Shown here: positions 7,163 to 9,623 of the stretch, piece after piece | Position numbering within the stretch: position 1 is the first letter of the stretch | Layout: each line of letters starts with the position of its first letter | Source: an uncultured Collinsella sp. | GTDB lineage: Bacteria; Actinomycetota; Coriobacteriia; Coriobacteriales; Coriobacteriaceae | Length of the DNA stretch: 9,623 nucleotides | Direction of reading: 5' to 3' | NCBI GenBank assembly: GCA_902478985.1 | Contig: CABSNH010000055.1 | Coordinates: 1 to 9,623 of the forward strand | Notes under the pieces: generated by a model | What the model saw: only the letters and a program-made list of their open reading frames with translations | Database searches by the model: none | Told to the model about the DNA's origin: nothing | Made by a program: the position numbers and the translations under genes

Positions 7163-7190
7163 GTGTTACGAATCTGATATTACGTAACAC
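7163..7190 (+). promoter_or_regulatory. Predicted NikR operator (nickel-responsive repressor site)
   Basis: GTGTTAC (7163-7169), 14 spacer bases and GTAACAC (7184-7190) form a perfect 28-bp palindrome. This agrees with the NikR consensus GTGTTAC-N13/14-GTAACAC described by comparative genomics for many non-enterobacterial lineages, and has the same overall span as E. coli GTATGA-N16-TCATAC. The inner bases G7170 and C7183 extend each arm to 8 bp. It covers about +5 to +32 relative to the predicted start, where Ni-bound NikR would block transcription of the uptake genes. Palindrome and position are seen; the regulator identity is inferred, and no nikR gene lies in this window. Confidence 0.72.
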
Positions 7191-7247
7191 TGACAAGGTG
7201 ATTTAAGCGGCGCTGCAATTCTGTGCGCCGATAACCGGGAGGCGTAC

Positions 7248-8333
7248 ATGCACATTCCAGATAATTATCTGTCCCCGCAGACCGATGCCGTCATGGCAGT
7301 GGCGATGGTGCCAGTTTGGGTTCACTGTATCAAGAAGGTGCGCGCCACGCTCGATCGCGAGCACATGGCTTTTCTGGGCATCTGCGCCGCGTTCTCCTTT
7401 TTGCTCATGATGTTCAACGTGCCGCTGCCCGGCGGCACCACGGGTCACGCCGTCGGCGGCGCGCTCATCGCGCTGCTGCTGGGCCCGGAGGCCGCGGCCA
7501 TTGCTGTCTCGGTCGCGCTGGCGCTGCAGGCGCTGCTGTTTGGCGACGGCGGCATCCTGTCCTTTGGCGCCAACTGCTTTAACATGGCCTTCGTGCTGCC
7601 GTTTGCCGCGGCCATCGTGTTCCGTGCGCTCAACAGCCGTTTGCACGACAAGAGCTGGGGTACCTCAATTTCGGCCATCGTAAGCGGCTGGGTCGGCCTG
7701 TGCCTGGCGGCCCTGTGCGCGGCAATCGAGTTTGGTATTCAGCCGATGCTCTTCATGAATGCTTCGGGCGCTCCGCTGTACTGCCCCTTCCCGTTGTCTG
7801 TGGCTATTCCGGCCATGTTGATCCCGCATATGCTGGTCGCCGGTGTCATTGAGGGCGTGGCGACGGCCGCCATCTACGGTTTCATTAAGAAGACGGCGCC
7901 GAGCGTTATCGTCGGCCCCGAGGCTTCCGACGGCCTGCTGGACGCCGAGGGCGCTGCTGCCAAGAAGACCTCGCTGGTTCCCACGCTCATTCTGGTCGCC
8001 GTGCTTGTCGTTGCCACGCCGCTTGGCCTGCTGGCCACCGGTGACGCCTGGGGCGAGTGGGACGCCGAGGGCGCCGCGACCGCCGTTCAGGAGGCTGGCG
8101 ACGACAGCCTGCAGGCTTCGGTCGGCCTCGACGCTCCGACGTTTGCCGATACACTGCCCACGGGCGATTATCTTCAGGCCTATTCCGAGGAGCAGGGTCT
8201 TGGCTTTGCCGGCCAGGCTGCCATGTATATCCTTTCGGGCGTGATTGGCGTGGCGGTGCTTACCATCGTATTCCGCCTGGTCTCGCTGACGGTCAAGGAA
8301 AGCGGTGCTCATGGCAATAGCCGAGCTGCCTAG
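7248..8333 (+). CDS. nikM: ECF nickel/cobalt transporter substrate-binding permease, NikM-NikN fusion (CbiM family)
   Basis: This is the membrane S-component that captures a divalent metal (Ni2+, or possibly Co2+) for group I ECF importers of the Cbi/NikMNQO type. It has 361 aa. The CbiM/NikM domain spans about 1-215 with roughly six hydrophobic segments. His2, in MHIPDNYLSP, and His67, in TTGHAVGG (64-71), match the N-terminal amine/His2/His67 metal ligands known from Thermoanaerobacter NikM2. GDGGILSFGANCFNMAF (99-115) and PLYCPFPLSVAIPAM (176-190) are also conserved. CbiM proteins usually begin MHIMEGFLP; MHIPDxYLSP is NikM-like. The C-terminal part (about 240-361) is a NikN/PDGLE-like extension: membrane segment 243-264 with TPLGLLATGDAWGEW (257-271), an acidic external loop, and a second segment about 325-346. 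The ATG has GGGAGG (7237-7242) five bases upstream. It is the first gene of the operon, behind the predicted NikR operator. Automatic annotation would probably call it cbiM. Confidence 0.9.
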   Translation: MHIPDNYLSPQTDAVMAVAMVPVWVHCIKKVRATLDREHMAFLGICAAFSFLLMMFNVPLPGGTTGHAVGGALIALLLGPEAAAIAVSVALALQALLFGDGGILSFGANCFNMAFVLPFAAAIVFRALNSRLHDKSWGTSISAIVSGWVGLCLAALCAAIEFGIQPMLFMNASGAPLYCPFPLSVAIPAMLIPHMLVAGVIEGVATAAIYGFIKKTAPSVIVGPEASDGLLDAEGAAAKKTSLVPTLILVAVLVVATPLGLLATGDAWGEWDAEGAATAVQEAGDDSLQASVGLDAPTFADTLPTGDYLQAYSEEQGLGFAGQAAMYILSGVIGVAVLTIVFRLVSLTVKESGAHGNSRAA

Positions 8334-9147
8334 CTGGCTTGCGGTCGAGCAGCGTTACGAGCCCGCGGGGGCTCGGCATCGTGTGATGCAAAAGAATGTC
8401 CTGCACCTGGCGAGCCTGCTTGAGCGGGTTCGCCTGGGTGGAGGCGCGCACGAGGGCGGGTCGATGGTCGACCGCGCCCTTTCTTGCGTTTCGGCTCCGA
8501 TGCGCCTGGTGGGGATGTTCGTTTGCGTCCTGTGCGTGTGTCTGACGCAGAGCCCTCTGTACCTCATGTTGATGGCGGCTATCGCGCTGGTGCTCGTTGC
8601 CGTGCGCCCCGTACGCGGGCTGCGGGCAACCTTTGTGCCGGCGCTTGGCGCTGCAGGGCTCGCGGTGGTTCTGGTACTGCCCGCCTTGCTGCTGGACGCT
8701 TCTGCTGCGGGCGCCATGCTCAAGATTGCGCTCAAGACCTTCATTAATGTGTCGCTGGTGCTGGGTGTTTCGTGGACCCTTACCTGGAGCCGCATGTCGG
8801 CGGCGCTCAAAATGCTGCACCTGCCCGACGAAGTTATCTTTACGTTTGATATGGCGCTCAAGCACATCGAGGTGCTGGGTCGCACGGCGCACAATCTGTG
8901 CGAATCGGTCATGCTACGCAGCGTTGGCCGTGCGCCTGAGGGATTTTCGCGTACGGATTCGATCGCGGGTATCATGGGCATGACCTTTATCAAGGCGATG
9001 GAATGCAGCCGCGCGATGGACGAGGCTATGCTTTGCCGCGGCTTTGCCGGCGCGTATCCGGCGCCCGCACGCGCCGGGTTTGGCTGGCGCGATGCGGTTT
9101 ACGCGGCCGGCGTGGCGCTGCTGGCAGTGTTATGCGCGGTGCTGTAG
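8311..9147 (+). CDS. nikQ: ECF transporter transmembrane T-component (NikQ/CbiQ family)
   Basis: This is the energising membrane subunit that links the substrate-binding M component to the ATPase in an ECF-type nickel/cobalt importer. It has 278 aa from ATG 8311, a normal length. Hydrophobic segments lie at about 63-80, 83-98, 107-127, 138-156 and 261-278. The cytoplasmic coupling region carries the two short Arg-containing signatures of T proteins: MLRSVGRAP (201-209) and SRAMDEAMLCRGFAG (233-247, with the conserved RGF). The last predicted membrane segment ends exactly at the C-terminus. The start is ambiguous: GTG 8305 lies 5 bases after AAGGA (8295-8299), while ATG 8311 lies 11 bases after it. 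Either start overlaps the end of the M gene by more than 20 bases, indicating translational coupling. The metal cannot be read from this subunit; nickel is inferred from the neighbours. Alternative name cbiQ. Confidence 0.92.
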   Translation: MAIAELPSWLAVEQRYEPAGARHRVMQKNVLHLASLLERVRLGGGAHEGGSMVDRALSCVSAPMRLVGMFVCVLCVCLTQSPLYLMLMAAIALVLVAVRPVRGLRATFVPALGAAGLAVVLVLPALLLDASAAGAMLKIALKTFINVSLVLGVSWTLTWSRMSAALKMLHLPDEVIFTFDMALKHIEVLGRTAHNLCESVMLRSVGRAPEGFSRTDSIAGIMGMTFIKAMECSRAMDEAMLCRGFAGAYPAPARAGFGWRDAVYAAGVALLAVLCAVL

Positions 9148-9193
9148 GCGCTGCTGGTTCCGGCTGGGGATGCAAATAGGGAAGGGCGACGTT

Positions 9194-9623
9194 TTGACGA
9201 TCGATATGAATAATGCGGCGGGCACGAACAGTGCGGGCGGCGCCGAGGTCACGCCGCTCATCGAGCTGCGCGACGTAGTGTTCTCCTATGCGGGACATAC
9301 GGTTGTCGATGGCGTGTCGCTGCAGGTCGATCGTGGCGAACTCGTTGCCCTGCTCGGTCCCAACGGCTGCGGTAAGACGACGATTATGCGCCTTATTAAC
9401 GGCCTTGAACTTGCGGACACAGGGGCATACCTGTTTGACGGGCATGTGATCGATGCGGCGTTTCTAAAGGAATCCGCTGTCGCTCAGCGTTTTCATCAGC
9501 GCGTGGGCTTTGTGTTCCAGAATGCCGACGCCCAGCTGTTCTGCGCTACGGTGGGCGAGGAAGTTGCCTTTGGTCCCGCGCAGATGGGGCTGCCGGCAGA
9601 CGAGCTCGACCGTCGCGTGCACG
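9194..9623 (+). CDS. nikO: ECF transporter ATPase (NikO/CbiO family), 3'-truncated by window end
   Basis: This is the ATP-binding subunit (A component) that powers the ECF metal importer on the cytoplasmic face. Only the first 143 codons are present. Numbered from TTG 9194, Walker A is GPNGCGKTT (55-63, nt 9356 onward), with Cys where Ser or Ala is common; the invariant Gly, Lys and Thr are intact. The Q-loop is VGFVFQNADAQLF (104-116), and TVGEEVAFGP (119-128) is the CbiO-type sequence after it. The ABC signature, Walker B and H-loop would lie past base 9623. Three in-frame starts exist: ATG 9170 (weak site), TTG 9194 (AAGGG at 9182-9186 seven bases upstream, preferred) and ATG 9206 (site 19 bases away). 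The gap from the Q gene is 46 bases, so it is the third gene of the operon. The truncation is due to the window edge, not a mutation. Alternative name cbiO. Confidence 0.92.
   Translation, partial: MTIDMNNAAGTNSAGGAEVTPLIELRDVVFSYAGHTVVDGVSLQVDRGELVALLGPNGCGKTTIMRLINGLELADTGAYLFDGHVIDAAFLKESAVAQRFHQRVGFVFQNADAQLFCATVGEEVAFGPAQMGLPADELDRRVH

Noticed and set aside
7153..7247. Cobalamin or nickel/cobalt (NiCo) riboswitch in front of the M-component gene
   Set aside because: The leader is only about 90 bases after the predicted start. I see no B12 box or four-way NiCo architecture; only the palindrome and a weak 6-bp stem (7208-7213 with 7225-7230) are present.

Overview
The window reads as a GC-rich actinobacterial chromosome fragment, most likely Coriobacteriia and probably Collinsella or a close relative. 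This is judged from codon use, the pheST T-box arrangement and the protein sequences; no database was searched. It is housekeeping and metal-uptake territory, with no phage, CRISPR, toxin or integron content seen. Bases 1-19 are not genomic: they are the Tn5/Nextera mosaic-end adapter left at the end of the contig. The first gene, glmM, is therefore truncated by the contig edge, and its apparent start codon is adapter sequence.

Layout: (1) 20-1142, the 3' part of glmM (phosphoglucosamine mutase, cell-wall precursor synthesis), + strand. (2) 1141-1338, a short convergent intergenic region with three inverted repeats: a 13-bp hairpin that includes most of the glmM stop codon, a 21-bp perfect palindrome resembling REP/RAYT-type repeats, and a strong hairpin that is the terminator of the next gene. 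(3) 1361-2902 on the - strand, an M32-family metallocarboxypeptidase. (4) 2903-3407, a divergent intergenic region with an extended -10 promoter and a complete tRNA-Phe-type T-box leader with its terminator. (5) 3408-7001, pheS and pheT, the two subunits of phenylalanyl-tRNA synthetase. (6) 7002-7247, a terminator-like hairpin, a good sigma70-type promoter overlapping it, and a perfect GTGTTAC-N14-GTAACAC palindrome matching the NikR operator consensus. (7) 7248 to the end, a three-gene ECF-type metal transporter operon: a fused M+N substrate-binding/permease protein, the T (Q) transmembrane protein, and the start of the ATPase (O), cut off by the window end.

How they work together: the T-box senses uncharged tRNA-Phe and lets transcription read into pheST only when phenylalanine charging is low. 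The transporter genes would routinely be labelled cbiMQO (cobalt). Three independent signs favour nickel instead: the NikR-type operator just downstream of the predicted start of transcription, the NikM-like MHIPDNYLSP N-terminus, and the NikN-like C-terminal extension. I found no clearly new biological system. The observations most worth following up are the NikR-site/NikMN assignment, the REP-like palindrome, and the adapter contamination.
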